A DNA stretch of 64,000 bases. It comes from JAISFI01 sp031553775 (GTDB taxonomy: Bacteria > Bacteroidota > Bacteroidia > Bacteroidales > Azobacteroidaceae). The DNA is taken from assembly GCA_031553775.1 (NCBI GenBank), contig JAVBLA010000050.1, positions 1 to 64,000 of the forward strand, in the 5' to 3' direction. The notes under the pieces were generated by a model that was not told the DNA's origin, did not search any database, and saw nothing but the letters and a program-made list of their open reading frames with translations. Positions 53,878 to 62,917 of the stretch are shown here, one piece after another (position 1 is the first letter of the stretch; each line of letters begins with the position of its first letter). Both the position numbers and the translations under genes were made by a program.

Positions 53878-53907
53878 TTGCCAGGCGTATTTTTTTTCTT
53901 AATTTTG
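53878..53907 (+). promoter_or_regulatory. Promoter of the phosphopantetheinyl transferase gene
   Basis: TTG (53878-53880), 19 bases, TAATTTTG (53900-53907) is an almost ideal Bacteroidota promoter. The predicted start near 53914 lies downstream of an in-frame ATG at 53835, which supports the ATG at 53931 as true start. Confidence 0.75.
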
Positions 53908-53930
53908 ATGTCTGTTTTCAAAAGAAAAAA

Positions 53931-54569
53931 ATGAGCGATTGTTTTCATATCACCGGCAATATCCTGTGGGCGGTAAGCCCGATATCCGATTCTTCTCCGG
54001 ATGATTTACTGGATTTGCTGGAACAAAAAGACTGGTACCTTCCGTTCCTCCGGAAAATAACGACAGAGCACCGGAAAAAAGAATGGTTGTGCATAAGGGT
54101 ATTGCTCAAACAGATGCTCGGAGAGGAAAAAGAAATTCGTTATACGGATAGCGGCAGACCTTATCTGACAGATCGTTCCTATCATATCAGTATCAGTCAT
54201 ACCCGGGGATATGTAGCAGTTGCTTTGCATAAAGAATTTCCCGTAGGGATCGATCTGGAATATCTTTCTCCCCGGATTAAAAAAATCAGGAACCGTTTTA
54301 TGCATGAAACGGAAGAAATGAATATTTCGGAAATGCAGGAAGAAATTCATTTATTGTTGCATTGGTCTGCCAAAGAAAGTCTTTTTAAAGCACTGGAAGA
54401 AAGCGAGGTGGATTTTAAAAATCAGTTACATATCGATTCTTTTGAACCTGTAACCGGTATTTTATCTTCTTTCCGGGCAAAAGAAACAAAAACAGAAAAG
54501 ATGAAAGATTTTGTAATAAATTATGAGGTACATCCGGGATATGTGGTGACATTTACGGTGAAAGAATAA
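53931..54569 (+). CDS. Sfp-type 4'-phosphopantetheinyl transferase
   Basis: A 212-residue enzyme that transfers the phosphopantetheine arm of CoA to carrier-protein serines. Family motifs are visible: HISISHTRGYVAVAL, GIDLEYL with the Mg2+-binding Asp and Glu, and WSAKESLFKAL with the catalytic Lys-Glu pair. Length fits short Sfp-like bacterial members. The start follows the promoter at 53878-53907. No polyketide or peptide synthetase lies nearby, so its carrier could be AcpP or one encoded elsewhere. The next gene is a PaaK-like pseudoenzyme with its own promoter. Confidence 0.88.
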   Translation: MSDCFHITGNILWAVSPISDSSPDDLLDLLEQKDWYLPFLRKITTEHRKKEWLCIRVLLKQMLGEEKEIRYTDSGRPYLTDRSYHISISHTRGYVAVALHKEFPVGIDLEYLSPRIKKIRNRFMHETEEMNISEMQEEIHLLLHWSAKESLFKALEESEVDFKNQLHIDSFEPVTGILSSFRAKETKTEKMKDFVINYEVHPGYVVTFTVKE

Positions 54570-54621
54570 ATGCGGAATGATTTGGTTGTAGATGTTTGAT
54601 TACTCAATAACCGGTTATATT

Positions 54622-54652
54622 TTTGCAGGTTCCTCTATTTTCCCTAATTTTG
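54622..54652 (+). promoter_or_regulatory. Promoter of the PaaK-like gene
   Basis: TTTG (54622-54625), 19 bases, TAATTTTG (54645-54652) matches the Bacteroidota consensus. Its presence suggests the degenerate ligase gene is expressed. Confidence 0.72.
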
Positions 54653-54683
54653 CGACAATATTATACAGAAATACACATATAGC

Positions 54684-55697
54684 ATGAAATCCGGTTGGGA
54701 TCAATCCATACAATATCAACCGCAGGAAACTATTCAGACATTCCAATACAAACAGTTGGAAGAACTCCTCTTATATCTGCAGGCCAATTCTCCTTTTTAC
54801 AGGAAGATGTTTGCAGAAAATAAATCGGATATTTCCGGAATAAAATCCCTTGAAGATTTACAGCACCTGCCTTTTACCACCCGGGCGGATTTACAGGCCA
54901 GAAATAAAGATTTTCTATGCATACCGGTTGAAGATGCCATCGATTTTGTGCGGGTTCCCGGGATTCAGGGGGAACAAGTTATTCTGGGGTTGACAGAGAA
55001 TGATCTGGAACGCCTCATCTATAACGAGAAGTTAAGCTTTCAAACCCTGGGCTTAACCCCCGAAGATATTTTACAGGTAATGACCGATAACAACGATCAG
55101 TTTATGTATGGTATTGCTTGTTTTGGGGGTGCAAGGAGATTGGGAATTCCCGTTTGCCGTTCCGGGAAAGCAATTCCGCGTATGCAATGGGAACTGTTGA
55201 GACGCCTTGGATCGACAGTAGCAATATCCGATCCATCGTTCGTTTTTCAGATGGCTGAATTTGTCCGACAGGAACTGATCGAATCAGAGAAATCCAGTCT
55301 TCAAAAATGGATTATCCAGGGACGATCGCTCCGGCAGAAAGATTTGAATTTTAATTCTTTCGGAGATAAAATTCTCAACGAATGGAAAAATATACAACCT
55401 TTTTCTGTTTTCTTTTCTGTTGAGGCGCAAGCTTCTTTTTCCGATTGTGAAGCAGGGATAGGGGCTCATCTTCAGCCGGAACTGGCTATTGCAGAATTTA
55501 TAGATGCAGAAGGGAATCCTGTGCCATCCGGGGAAGAAGGAGAGTTAGTCATCACTTCACTCCGGATAGAAGGAACACCTTTGTTGCGTTTCCGTACCGG
55601 TGAAATGGTTACTCACTACACAGAATCCTGTGCATGCGGCAGAAATACGGTCCGTATTACCGGTTTTGGCTGCACAAAACAGAATGATCCCTGTTAA
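54684..55697 (+). CDS. PaaK-like adenylate-forming protein, truncated and with degenerate motifs
   Basis: A 337-residue protein matching the N-terminal part of phenylacetate-CoA ligases (usual length about 430). LYLQANSPFYRKMF, LEDLQHLPFTTRADL and DAEGNPVPSGEEGELVITSL are typical. The ATP-binding loop SSGTTGxPT is replaced by VPGIQGEQV (residues 91-99), the conserved TGD reads TGE (Glu307), and the protein stops 11 residues after RITG, so the whole C-terminal lid domain is absent. No frame downstream contains the missing part. It is probably a non-ligating homologue retained for another role rather than a fresh pseudogene, since its promoter looks intact. Confidence 0.78.
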   Translation: MKSGWDQSIQYQPQETIQTFQYKQLEELLLYLQANSPFYRKMFAENKSDISGIKSLEDLQHLPFTTRADLQARNKDFLCIPVEDAIDFVRVPGIQGEQVILGLTENDLERLIYNEKLSFQTLGLTPEDILQVMTDNNDQFMYGIACFGGARRLGIPVCRSGKAIPRMQWELLRRLGSTVAISDPSFVFQMAEFVRQELIESEKSSLQKWIIQGRSLRQKDLNFNSFGDKILNEWKNIQPFSVFFSVEAQASFSDCEAGIGAHLQPELAIAEFIDAEGNPVPSGEEGELVITSLRIEGTPLLRFRTGEMVTHYTESCACGRNTVRITGFGCTKQNDPC

Positions 55698-55711
55698 TAT
55701 TTTTAAGAGAA

Positions 55712-56155
55712 ATGAAACTACCCGCAGGATTATTGAAAAAGGCAAAGCCCTGGTTCTGGATAGCCATTATATATGGTACGGTTTTCGTTCTTCCCATCAT
55801 CATGTATTTCACCTCTTTGGATGAAATTGAACAGGCACAATCGTTTTGTCCTGTGAAAATGCTGACCGGTATCCCCTGTCCGGGATGTGGCATGACAAAA
55901 TCTATCTTGTGCCTGTTTCATGGGGAATGGCAAAAAAGCATTTCATTCCATGCTTTCGGTCCGGTATTGGTTGCTATTTTGCTTTTATATCCGTTTTTCA
56001 GGCGGATATCTTTTGGCCCTTTCGTTCGTTTTTATTCTAATCGTCTCCTGTACATTCTGATTGCAGCTTTTATGTTATATTATTTATACCGTTTGGGCAT
56101 GTACATTACAACTCATTCTTTTCCTGAAGTCCTGAAAGAATCCATATGGCTATAA
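55712..56155 (+). CDS. DUF2752 membrane protein
   Basis: A 147-residue inner-membrane protein of the DUF2752 family. The diagnostic segment GIPCPGCGMTKSILCLFHGEW is split here as positions about 52-72, with the CPGCGMT core conserved. About three hydrophobic helices are seen (WIAIIYGTVFVLPIIMYF; VLVAILLLYPFF; LYILIAAFMLYYLYRLG). The function is unknown; the conserved cysteines could bind metal or form a disulfide. It starts 14 bases after the PaaK-like gene and is probably co-transcribed with it. Confidence 0.85.
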   Translation: MKLPAGLLKKAKPWFWIAIIYGTVFVLPIIMYFTSLDEIEQAQSFCPVKMLTGIPCPGCGMTKSILCLFHGEWQKSISFHAFGPVLVAILLLYPFFRRISFGPFVRFYSNRLLYILIAAFMLYYLYRLGMYITTHSFPEVLKESIWL

Positions 56156-56204
56156 TTATCTGATTATTAAGTATTTTTCTGAATTTGAAAAAAAGCCTGT
56201 TTTT

Positions 56205-56236
56205 TTGTGTTTAATTAAAATTAATTAGTACTTTTG
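56205..56236 (+). promoter_or_regulatory. Promoter of the 56278 gene
   Basis: TTG (56205-56207), 21 bases, TACTTTTG (56229-56236) is close to the Bacteroidota consensus. The leader would be about 35 bases. Confidence 0.6.
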
Positions 56237-56277
56237 TCCAAACCCTTATTATTTATAACATCATAAACTATTTTTTT

Positions 56278-56649
56278 ATGGAAAATGCTACAAATAACAC
56301 AGAGAATGTGAAGAAAGAAGTTTTAATCGAACAATCTATTCTCGACAATTTACCTTCAATGGTTAAATCGGAAGTTGTAAAACTTACGCCCAATCAACAA
56401 CAGGCTTTTGTTGAAGAGTACAAACGTAAGAGTAAATCGGTAGGATGGGGTTACTTCTTCTTATTGATTTGTTTGGGAATGCCTTATGGATATTTGGGCC
56501 GTTGGGGTCTTCAGGTTGTTTACTGGCTGACCGGCGCCGGCTGCCTTATCTGGTGTATCGTATTGATTTTTACATTACCGGGATTGGTAAAAGACTATAA
56601 TAAAGATATTGCTATCGAAGCAATGCGGAATGTTAAAACATTCTCGTAA
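56278..56649 (+). CDS. Small two-span membrane protein (TM2-like)
   Basis: A 123-residue protein with a charged N-terminal half (LTPNQQQAFVEEYKRKSK) and two hydrophobic segments (WGYFFLLICLGMPYGYLG; VVYWLTGAGCLIWCIVLIF) joined by a short turn, then a polar tail. The layout resembles TM2-domain proteins, whose role is unknown. It is a monocistronic unit with its own promoter and a terminator at 56682-56711, converging on the kdp operon. Confidence 0.72.
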   Translation: MENATNNTENVKKEVLIEQSILDNLPSMVKSEVVKLTPNQQQAFVEEYKRKSKSVGWGYFFLLICLGMPYGYLGRWGLQVVYWLTGAGCLIWCIVLIFTLPGLVKDYNKDIAIEAMRNVKTFS

Positions 56650-56681
56650 ATACGAAAAACAAGATGCTTATTTCATCTATG

Positions 56682-56711
56682 AATCCCTCCGCATTCCGGG
56701 GGGATTTTTTT
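56682..56711 (+). terminator. Rho-independent terminator between the TM2-like gene and kdpE
   Basis: AATCCCTCC (56682-56690) pairs with GGGGGGATT (56698-56706) including one G-T pair and is followed by a T-run. The stem sits at the kdpE stop codon too, so it may also end the kdp transcript on the other strand. Confidence 0.75.
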
Positions 56712-57390
56712 ATGTCCCAAAGCGGTATCCGATTCCGGATTCGGTTATTAATATAGAGGGTTTGGAAGGATTGTCTTCTATTTTTTTCCGGACCTGAGCA
56801 ACGAACACCCGGAGATACTGGCTTTGGTCGGTATATCTGTACCCCCAAATTTCTTTGAGAATATACTGGTGAGTAAGGACACAGCCCTGATTTTGGGCAA
56901 ATAAAGCAAGCAGGGAAAACTCGGTGGATGTCAGTTTGAGGATTTCACCTTTCTTTTTGGCAGTATGATTGGCAATATCGATCTGTATATCGGATATTTC
57001 AATGATGGGGTTATCTTCTTTGCTCCGGTGCTGACGGATGGCCGCCCTGATCCTGGCCAGCAATTCTCCCGTTCTGAAGGGCTTAGTCAGGTAGTCATTG
57101 GCTCCTGAATCTAATGCGCGGACAATATCCTCCTCAGAATTGCGGACAGATAATATCAGGATAGGTTTGGAATACCATTTCCTTAACTCTTTCAGGACTT
57201 CCAGCCCATCCATATCAGGAAATGACAAATCCAGAATAATCAAATCCGGAAGATGATTGGCTGCCATCGCCAGTGTTTCTTTGCCTGTGACAGACTCAAT
57301 CGTTTTATAACCGGATTCTAAAATAATTCCGAGAAGATGGCGGATGGGAGCTTCGTCATCTGCAATTAATAAAGTGCCTTCTTTATTCAT
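56710..57390 (-). CDS. kdpE: KdpE-type response regulator
   Basis: A 226-residue OmpR-family regulator that activates kdp potassium uptake genes when phosphorylated by KdpD. The receiver domain (GTLLIADDEAPIRHLL; phospho-Asp in DLIILDLSFPDMDG; conserved Lys in NDYLTKPFRTGEL) is followed by a winged-helix DNA-binding domain (LTSTEFSLLALFAQNQG; GYRYTDQSQYLRVFVAQVR). ATG 57390 (MNKEG) was chosen from several close in-frame starts, and it overlaps the kdpD stop by 8 bases, suggesting coupled translation. It is the last gene of the operon. Confidence 0.9.
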   Translation of the reverse strand: MNKEGTLLIADDEAPIRHLLGIILESGYKTIESVTGKETLAMAANHLPDLIILDLSFPDMDGLEVLKELRKWYSKPILILSVRNSEEDIVRALDSGANDYLTKPFRTGELLARIRAAIRQHRSKEDNPIIEISDIQIDIANHTAKKKGEILKLTSTEFSLLALFAQNQGCVLTHQYILKEIWGYRYTDQSQYLRVFVAQVRKKIEDNPSKPSILITESGIGYRFGT

Positions 57391-60052
57391 AATCATTTCC
57401 ATAAGATATTTCACTGGGTATTTGTATGGTGAAGCGTACACCTCCGTTTTGTCTGTTTTCAACAGATACAGTCCCTTTGTGTGCTTCTACAAATCCTTTG
57501 ACAATAGACAGTCCCAGACCCAATCCTCCCGCATTCCCGTTCCCTGCCCGGTAGAATTTATTGAAAACATAAGGAAGCGTATCATCGGAAAATCCCGGTC
57601 CCCTGTCCATTTCCTGTATAACCAGGTTGTTATTGTCATAAAAAGCCTTGAGTCGAATGGTCGTTCCCGCCGGGGCATGCTGACAGGAATTGTATACCAG
57701 GTTATGCAATACCTGTTCCACCAAACCGAAATCGAGTTTGACTAAAGGCATGCTGTCCGGAATAACAGTCTCTATGCGATAAGGTTGAAGTTCTTCGGAA
57801 AGATTATCCGTCACCCGGTGAAATAAATCGTGGACATCACACCAGTTTGTATGTACGCCGATTCTTCCCGATTCCAGGCGAGACATATTCAGCAGATTTT
57901 CTATCAGCCGGTTCAGACGCAGGGAAGCTTTGAATATTTCTCCGTATAATTCTGTTTTTGCTGTATCCGGGTACTCTGTAGAAAGTAAAGTATCTGAGGC
58001 TCCCATGATGGTTGCTACCGGTATTCTCAATTCGTGTGAGATTGAATTGAAAAGCGTCTTGTACAGTCTATCCGATTCATTCAGAATATTGGTTTTCCGG
58101 GCCAATTGTCCCAGGAACTGATGCTCGATCGACTGAGAGATCTGCGTCAGGAATGTTTCCCAAAAGATAGCTGTTTCACCGGCAAACGATTTTTTTTGTT
58201 TGATAACGATCACTCCCGGTTTGGAACGGAATCCTTTCAGGGGATAGTAGGTGAAATTTCCGGAAGGCAGGGTGTCTGTAAATCGTCCGGCTTTTTTCGA
58301 ATGTTTGAATACCCAGTCGGCAATTCCCATTTCATTTTCTGAAAATGCGTAGTCTTTCGGGAGATATTTCTGGTTGGCCAGTTGCCCGTTTTCATCCTGA
58401 AGAATAAAAAAAGCATCGACGGAAAAATATTTCCGGATATCTTCCGTGCCGATTCTGACTACTTCCCTGATCCCTGTGGCCTGTGACAGTTCTTTTGTTA
58501 GATGGAATAGTGCATTGGTACGTTCTTCCCGGTTGATGGCCAGTTGTTCCTGTTTCCTGATTTTGGAGGTAAGAATACCATTCAACAGAGCAATGGTAAA
58601 AAACATAAGAAAAGTCAGGATATTCGGAGCTGTATCTATATGGAGTGTAAACTGAGGGGGAATGAAAAAGAAATCCCAGGCCAGAGCTCCTGAGACTGCT
58701 GCCAGTAAGATTGGCCCTATCCGAAGGAAGGTTGCCAGTACTGTCAACACAAAGAGCAAGATGAATGCCACTGACTGGTAGCCGATTTCCTCAGTAATGG
58801 GAAGGCAAAGTAAAACGCTGAATACTACTGTCAGGATTGCTATGGCATATTCCCTGATTCCTGAAGTAAATGCCGGAAATTTAAATTTGTTTTTATTTCT
58901 GTATTTGCTTGTTATTTCAGAGCCGAGGACGTATACATCGATATTCCCGCTTTTTTCTATCAATTGGTCTATCAGGCTTTTTTTTGAAAATATAGAACTG
59001 ATTTTATTTGGTTTTCCTGATTTTCCTACAATAATATGCGTAATATTTTCTTTTCTGGAAATATCCAGACAAGCCTGAACCAGATCATTACCGGAGGTTG
59101 TTATTAATTCTCCTCCCAGTTCTCTCACCAAATTGATATTGTCAGACAGTTGCTTTTTTTCGGTTTCTTCGACTATCTGGGGTGTTTGTACATGTAAAGC
59201 CACCCAATTCGCTCCCAGGGTATATGCCAGTGTTTTGGTCCACCGGATCAATTGGGCGGAACTGGGACTGGGACCTATCATTACCAGCAGGTGCATGCCT
59301 GATTTCCACGGACCTTGTATCCGTTTCTGCTGCATATATGTTTTCAGTTGTTTGTCTACCCTGTCGGCTACAAGGCGGAGCGACATTTCCCGGAGTGCTG
59401 TGATGTTTCCTTTCCGGAAAAAATTGCGCACGGCTTCTCTGGAGCGTTCGGGAGCATATACTTTTCCTTCTGCCAGACGATTCAGGAGTTCATCGGGAGT
59501 GATATCTACCAGTTCCACCTCGTCGGCCAGTTCAAAAACAGCATCCGGAAGCGTTTCCCTGATCTTAATGCCTGTGATCTGTGAAATGGTATCGGTACGG
59601 CTTTCCAGGTGTTGTACATTGACTGTGGTATAAACATTGATTCCATTGTCCAGTAGCTCTTCCACATCCTGGTATCGCTTCAGGTGGCGGGATCCGGGAG
59701 CATTGGTATGCGCCAGCTCGTCTACCAATACTAAATAAGGATGCATTTCCAGGATGCCATCCAGGTCTATTTCTTCCAGTTCCGTTTCTTTGTATTTGAT
59801 TTTTTTGCGGGGAACCACCGTAAGTCCTTCTAATAGGGCATTTGTTTCCGGCCGGTTATGGGATTCTACATAACCCACTACTACGTGAACCCCTTTAGCC
59901 AGATCCGCTTTGGCTGTTTCAAGCATGGTGTAAGTCTTTCCCACACCAGGTGCCATGCCGAAGAAAATTTTTAAATTTCCTCTTTTTCTTGTTTTTTCTT
60001 CCTGTTGGAGAGAAGCAAGCAGTTCATCCGGATTGGGGCGGTTATATTCCAT
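57383..60052 (-). CDS. kdpD: KdpD sensor histidine kinase
   Basis: The 889-residue sensor controls expression of the Kdp ATPase in response to K+ limitation or osmotic stress. The N-terminal KdpD domain has the Walker-type loop FGMAPGVGKTYTMLE, followed by a universal stress protein-like domain (about 240-365), four membrane helices of the DUF4118 type (about 390-500), a GAF-like region, HisKA (SISHELRIPVATIMGASDT) and HATPase (MDRGPGFSDDTLPYVFNKF, GLGLGLSIVKGFVEAH). ATG 60052 (MEYNRPNPDELL) was chosen; upstream in-frame sequence lacks family features. Confidence 0.93.
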   Translation of the reverse strand: MEYNRPNPDELLASLQQEEKTRKRGNLKIFFGMAPGVGKTYTMLETAKADLAKGVHVVVGYVESHNRPETNALLEGLTVVPRKKIKYKETELEEIDLDGILEMHPYLVLVDELAHTNAPGSRHLKRYQDVEELLDNGINVYTTVNVQHLESRTDTISQITGIKIRETLPDAVFELADEVELVDITPDELLNRLAEGKVYAPERSREAVRNFFRKGNITALREMSLRLVADRVDKQLKTYMQQKRIQGPWKSGMHLLVMIGPSPSSAQLIRWTKTLAYTLGANWVALHVQTPQIVEETEKKQLSDNINLVRELGGELITTSGNDLVQACLDISRKENITHIIVGKSGKPNKISSIFSKKSLIDQLIEKSGNIDVYVLGSEITSKYRNKNKFKFPAFTSGIREYAIAILTVVFSVLLCLPITEEIGYQSVAFILLFVLTVLATFLRIGPILLAAVSGALAWDFFFIPPQFTLHIDTAPNILTFLMFFTIALLNGILTSKIRKQEQLAINREERTNALFHLTKELSQATGIREVVRIGTEDIRKYFSVDAFFILQDENGQLANQKYLPKDYAFSENEMGIADWVFKHSKKAGRFTDTLPSGNFTYYPLKGFRSKPGVIVIKQKKSFAGETAIFWETFLTQISQSIEHQFLGQLARKTNILNESDRLYKTLFNSISHELRIPVATIMGASDTLLSTEYPDTAKTELYGEIFKASLRLNRLIENLLNMSRLESGRIGVHTNWCDVHDLFHRVTDNLSEELQPYRIETVIPDSMPLVKLDFGLVEQVLHNLVYNSCQHAPAGTTIRLKAFYDNNNLVIQEMDRGPGFSDDTLPYVFNKFYRAGNGNAGGLGLGLSIVKGFVEAHKGTVSVENRQNGGVRFTIQIPSEISYGNDYE

Positions 60053-60146
60053 GGATTTTTTTTCTTGTGGCAAATTTACAGTTTTGTTCCTGGTTTTAAA
60101 TACATAATATTCAAAATGTTGATTCGGAGAGATTACCTGGGGAATT

Positions 60147-60731
60147 TTATTTCTTTTCCGGATACAATTCATCAATTTTCAAATTCAGCAGCAATACATT
60201 GATTCTTGATTCCCCGAACAGGTGATATTGGGGTCTTTCCGCCATATTGCCGACTAAGGATGCCAGTTCTTGTTTTTGTTTGCCAGACAGCTTTCTTTGA
60301 TCCACAATCCTGTTGATTTGCAGCGTGGCGGCTTCCGGAGAGATGTGGGGATCCAGTCCGCTCCCTGAGGCAAATAACATTTCTGAAGGAATACGATCTT
60401 CCTTCCCAAGCTTATTTTGAGTAAGAAAATTTTCTTTTCTTTCTTCCATCTGTTGATGCAATTGTTTGCTGGTCATGCTCAGGTTGGATGCTCCGGAAGG
60501 TAAAGGATTATATCCGGTAGCTGAAGGACGGGAAGAGAAATAAGCCGGATTGTTGAATGGTTGTCCGATCAAGCTGCTTCCTTGTATTGCTCCTTCTTTG
60601 ATGATGAGAGACCCATTCGCTTTTTCCCGGAAGAAGAGTTGTGCAACTCCGGTAATAAATAATGGATATACAATGCCTAGTAATAAGGTCATTAGTGCTG
60701 TTATTTTTAAACTTGTTATCAGATACTTCAT
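60147..60731 (-). CDS. kdpC: Potassium-transporting ATPase KdpC subunit
   Basis: The 194-residue small subunit stabilises the KdpFABC complex and helps ATP binding. It has one N-terminal transmembrane helix (ALMTLLLGIVYPLFITGVAQ) and a periplasmic domain with the family segments GSSLIGQPFNNPAYFSSRPS and LFASGSGLDPHISPEAA. ATG 60731 (MKYLITSLK) fits the family start. It lies between kdpB (32 bases) and kdpD (94 bases). Confidence 0.94.
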   Translation of the reverse strand: MKYLITSLKITALMTLLLGIVYPLFITGVAQLFFREKANGSLIIKEGAIQGSSLIGQPFNNPAYFSSRPSATGYNPLPSGASNLSMTSKQLHQQMEERKENFLTQNKLGKEDRIPSEMLFASGSGLDPHISPEAATLQINRIVDQRKLSGKQKQELASLVGNMAERPQYHLFGESRINVLLLNLKIDELYPEKK

Positions 60732-60763
60732 AATAATTGAAAATTGAAAATGAGACATTGTTC

Positions 60764-62845
60764 TCAAAATAGTTGGATAATCAGGTCTATTAATTTGATG
60801 CCGATGAAGGGAGTGATAAGTCCTCCGATTCCGTAGATAAAAAGGTTTCTCATCAATGAAACCGATGCGGGTTCCATTCGATACTTTACTCCTCTGATAG
60901 CTAATGGGACCAGCAGGATAATGATCAACGCATTGAAAATGACTGCGCTCAATACTGCATTTTCTGGAGAAGAGAGTTTCATGATATTGAGCACTGATAA
61001 TGCACCTTTGCCGGGAATTCCCGCATAGAGAGAAACGGCAATAGCAGGTATGATGGCAAAATATTTGGCAATGTCGTTTGCGATACTGAAGGTGGTCAGT
61101 GCGCCACGGGTCATTAGCAATTGCTTACCGACTTCCACTACTTCTATCAGTTTGGTGGGATTGCTGTCCAGGTCGATCATATTCCCGGCCTCTCTAGCTG
61201 CCTGCGTACCGTTATTCATGGCGATTCCCACATCCGATTGGGCAAGTGCAGGAGCATCATTTGTCCCGTCGCCAATCATGCCGACCAGGTGCCCGCCAGA
61301 CTGCTCATCCCGGATACGCTGGAGCTTATCCTCCGGTTTGGCTTCCGCCAGGAAGTCGTCTACTCCGGCTTCTGCGGCAATGGCAGCAGCCGTAAGCGGA
61401 TTATCACCTGTTATCATCACGGTCCGGATGCCCATGGTGCGTAACTGGGCAAAGCGTTCTTTGATACCTCCTTTTACCACGTCTTTCAGATGGATAATTC
61501 CGAGTACCTGGTTATCTTCGGCTACGATCAGCGGTGTTGCTCCCTGTTGGGCGAGTTCTTTTGCTTTTTCTTCTGTTTGTTGTGGAAAAAAACCATTATT
61601 ATGCTGGACAAACGACCGGATAGCATCTACAGAACCTTTCCGGATACTGTGTTTTTTGCCGGAAATGGAGATGTCCACACCACTCATACGGGTTTGAGCT
61701 GTGAAAGGGATGAATCTGGCATTCATTTCCGTCAGGTCGCGCTCCCTGATGTTATATTTTTCTTTGGCTAATACTACTACCGATCGTCCTTCGGGAGTTT
61801 CATCGCTGAGGGAGGAAAGTTGTGCGGCATTTGCCAATGTTTCCATGTCGATTCTTTCTGCCGGGATGAATTCGCTGGCCATCCGGTTCCCGAATGTGAT
61901 GGTTCCGGTTTTGTCCAGCAACAATACATCTACATCTCCTGCTGCTTCTATGGCGCGACCGCTGGTGGCGATAACATTGCGTTTCATCAGCCGGTCCATT
62001 CCGCTGATACCGATGGCGCTCAGTAGTCCTCCGATCGTAGTGGGAATCAGACAGACCAAAAGAGCTATCAACACGGGAAATGTAAGATTTGCCGAGGATG
62101 GCAGGCCGGATGCTTTGAGACTATATCCGAAAAATGCCGGTAAGGTGGCGACAGCCAGTATAAAAATCAGTGATAAAGCCAGTAAAAGAATGGTCAGTGC
62201 GATCTCGTTCGGTGTTTTCTTTCGTTGTGCGCCTTCTACTAAGGAAATCATCCGGTCGATGAATGTATTTCCTGCATCCGAGGTGATCCTGACGATAATT
62301 TTGTCACTGAGTACTTTGGTACCTCCGGTGACTGCATTCCGGTCGCCGCCGCTTTCCCGGATCACGGGAGCAGATTCTCCTGTAATGGCAGATTCGTCTA
62401 CGCTGGCAATTCCTTCGATAATTTCTCCGTCGGAAGGAATGGTTTCTCCGGCTTCACAGATTACGATATCTCCCTTTTTTAGTAATTCGGCGGCGATTAT
62501 TTCTTCTTTACTTTCAGTTATTTTTCTTGCTTTTGCCTGCGAACGACCACTTTTCAGGCTTTCGGCCTGGGCCTTTCCTCTTCCTTCGGCGATGGCTTCG
62601 GAAAAATTGGCGAATAGAACAGTAATCCATAGCCAGATGGCTATCTGTAAATCGAAAGAAGAAAACCGGGCGCTGAAAATGTCCAGGAGAACAATTCCGG
62701 TTGTCCAGACAGCTCCGATGGCAACGATAAAAATTACAGGATTCCTGATGAGCATGGCAGGATGCAATTTTTCTATCGAGATTTTTAATGCTGTTGTGAG
62801 CATTTTACCGGTTAGTATTTTATGGTTGTGATGAGAAAGATTCAT
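60764..62845 (-). CDS. kdpB: Potassium-transporting P-type ATPase KdpB subunit
   Basis: The 693-residue catalytic subunit hydrolyses ATP to drive K+ uptake through KdpA. P-type ATPase motifs are complete: phosphorylation site DKTGTITFGNRMA, the actuator loop ESAITGESAPV, nucleotide-binding KGSVDAIRSFV, and hinge MIGDGTNDAPALAQSDVGIAM. About seven membrane helices are present. It is 72 bases downstream of kdpA on the minus strand and is intact at the normal length. Confidence 0.96.
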   Translation of the reverse strand: MNLSHHNHKILTGKMLTTALKISIEKLHPAMLIRNPVIFIVAIGAVWTTGIVLLDIFSARFSSFDLQIAIWLWITVLFANFSEAIAEGRGKAQAESLKSGRSQAKARKITESKEEIIAAELLKKGDIVICEAGETIPSDGEIIEGIASVDESAITGESAPVIRESGGDRNAVTGGTKVLSDKIIVRITSDAGNTFIDRMISLVEGAQRKKTPNEIALTILLLALSLIFILAVATLPAFFGYSLKASGLPSSANLTFPVLIALLVCLIPTTIGGLLSAIGISGMDRLMKRNVIATSGRAIEAAGDVDVLLLDKTGTITFGNRMASEFIPAERIDMETLANAAQLSSLSDETPEGRSVVVLAKEKYNIRERDLTEMNARFIPFTAQTRMSGVDISISGKKHSIRKGSVDAIRSFVQHNNGFFPQQTEEKAKELAQQGATPLIVAEDNQVLGIIHLKDVVKGGIKERFAQLRTMGIRTVMITGDNPLTAAAIAAEAGVDDFLAEAKPEDKLQRIRDEQSGGHLVGMIGDGTNDAPALAQSDVGIAMNNGTQAAREAGNMIDLDSNPTKLIEVVEVGKQLLMTRGALTTFSIANDIAKYFAIIPAIAVSLYAGIPGKGALSVLNIMKLSSPENAVLSAVIFNALIIILLVPLAIRGVKYRMEPASVSLMRNLFIYGIGGLITPFIGIKLIDLIIQLF

Positions 62846-62917
62846 ATTTAAATAATTGAAAATTGAGAATGAGATGATGTTTTTATATTGTTTGATGAAT
62901 AGAGATGGGGTTATTTG

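Noticed and set aside
53835..53930. Longer start for the phosphopantetheinyl transferase
   Set aside because: A consensus promoter lies inside this stretch and the extra residues show no family similarity.
54684..55824. Frameshift as cause of the short PaaK-like protein
   Set aside because: No frame after the stop encodes the missing C-terminal domain, and the DUF2752 gene begins 14 bases later.
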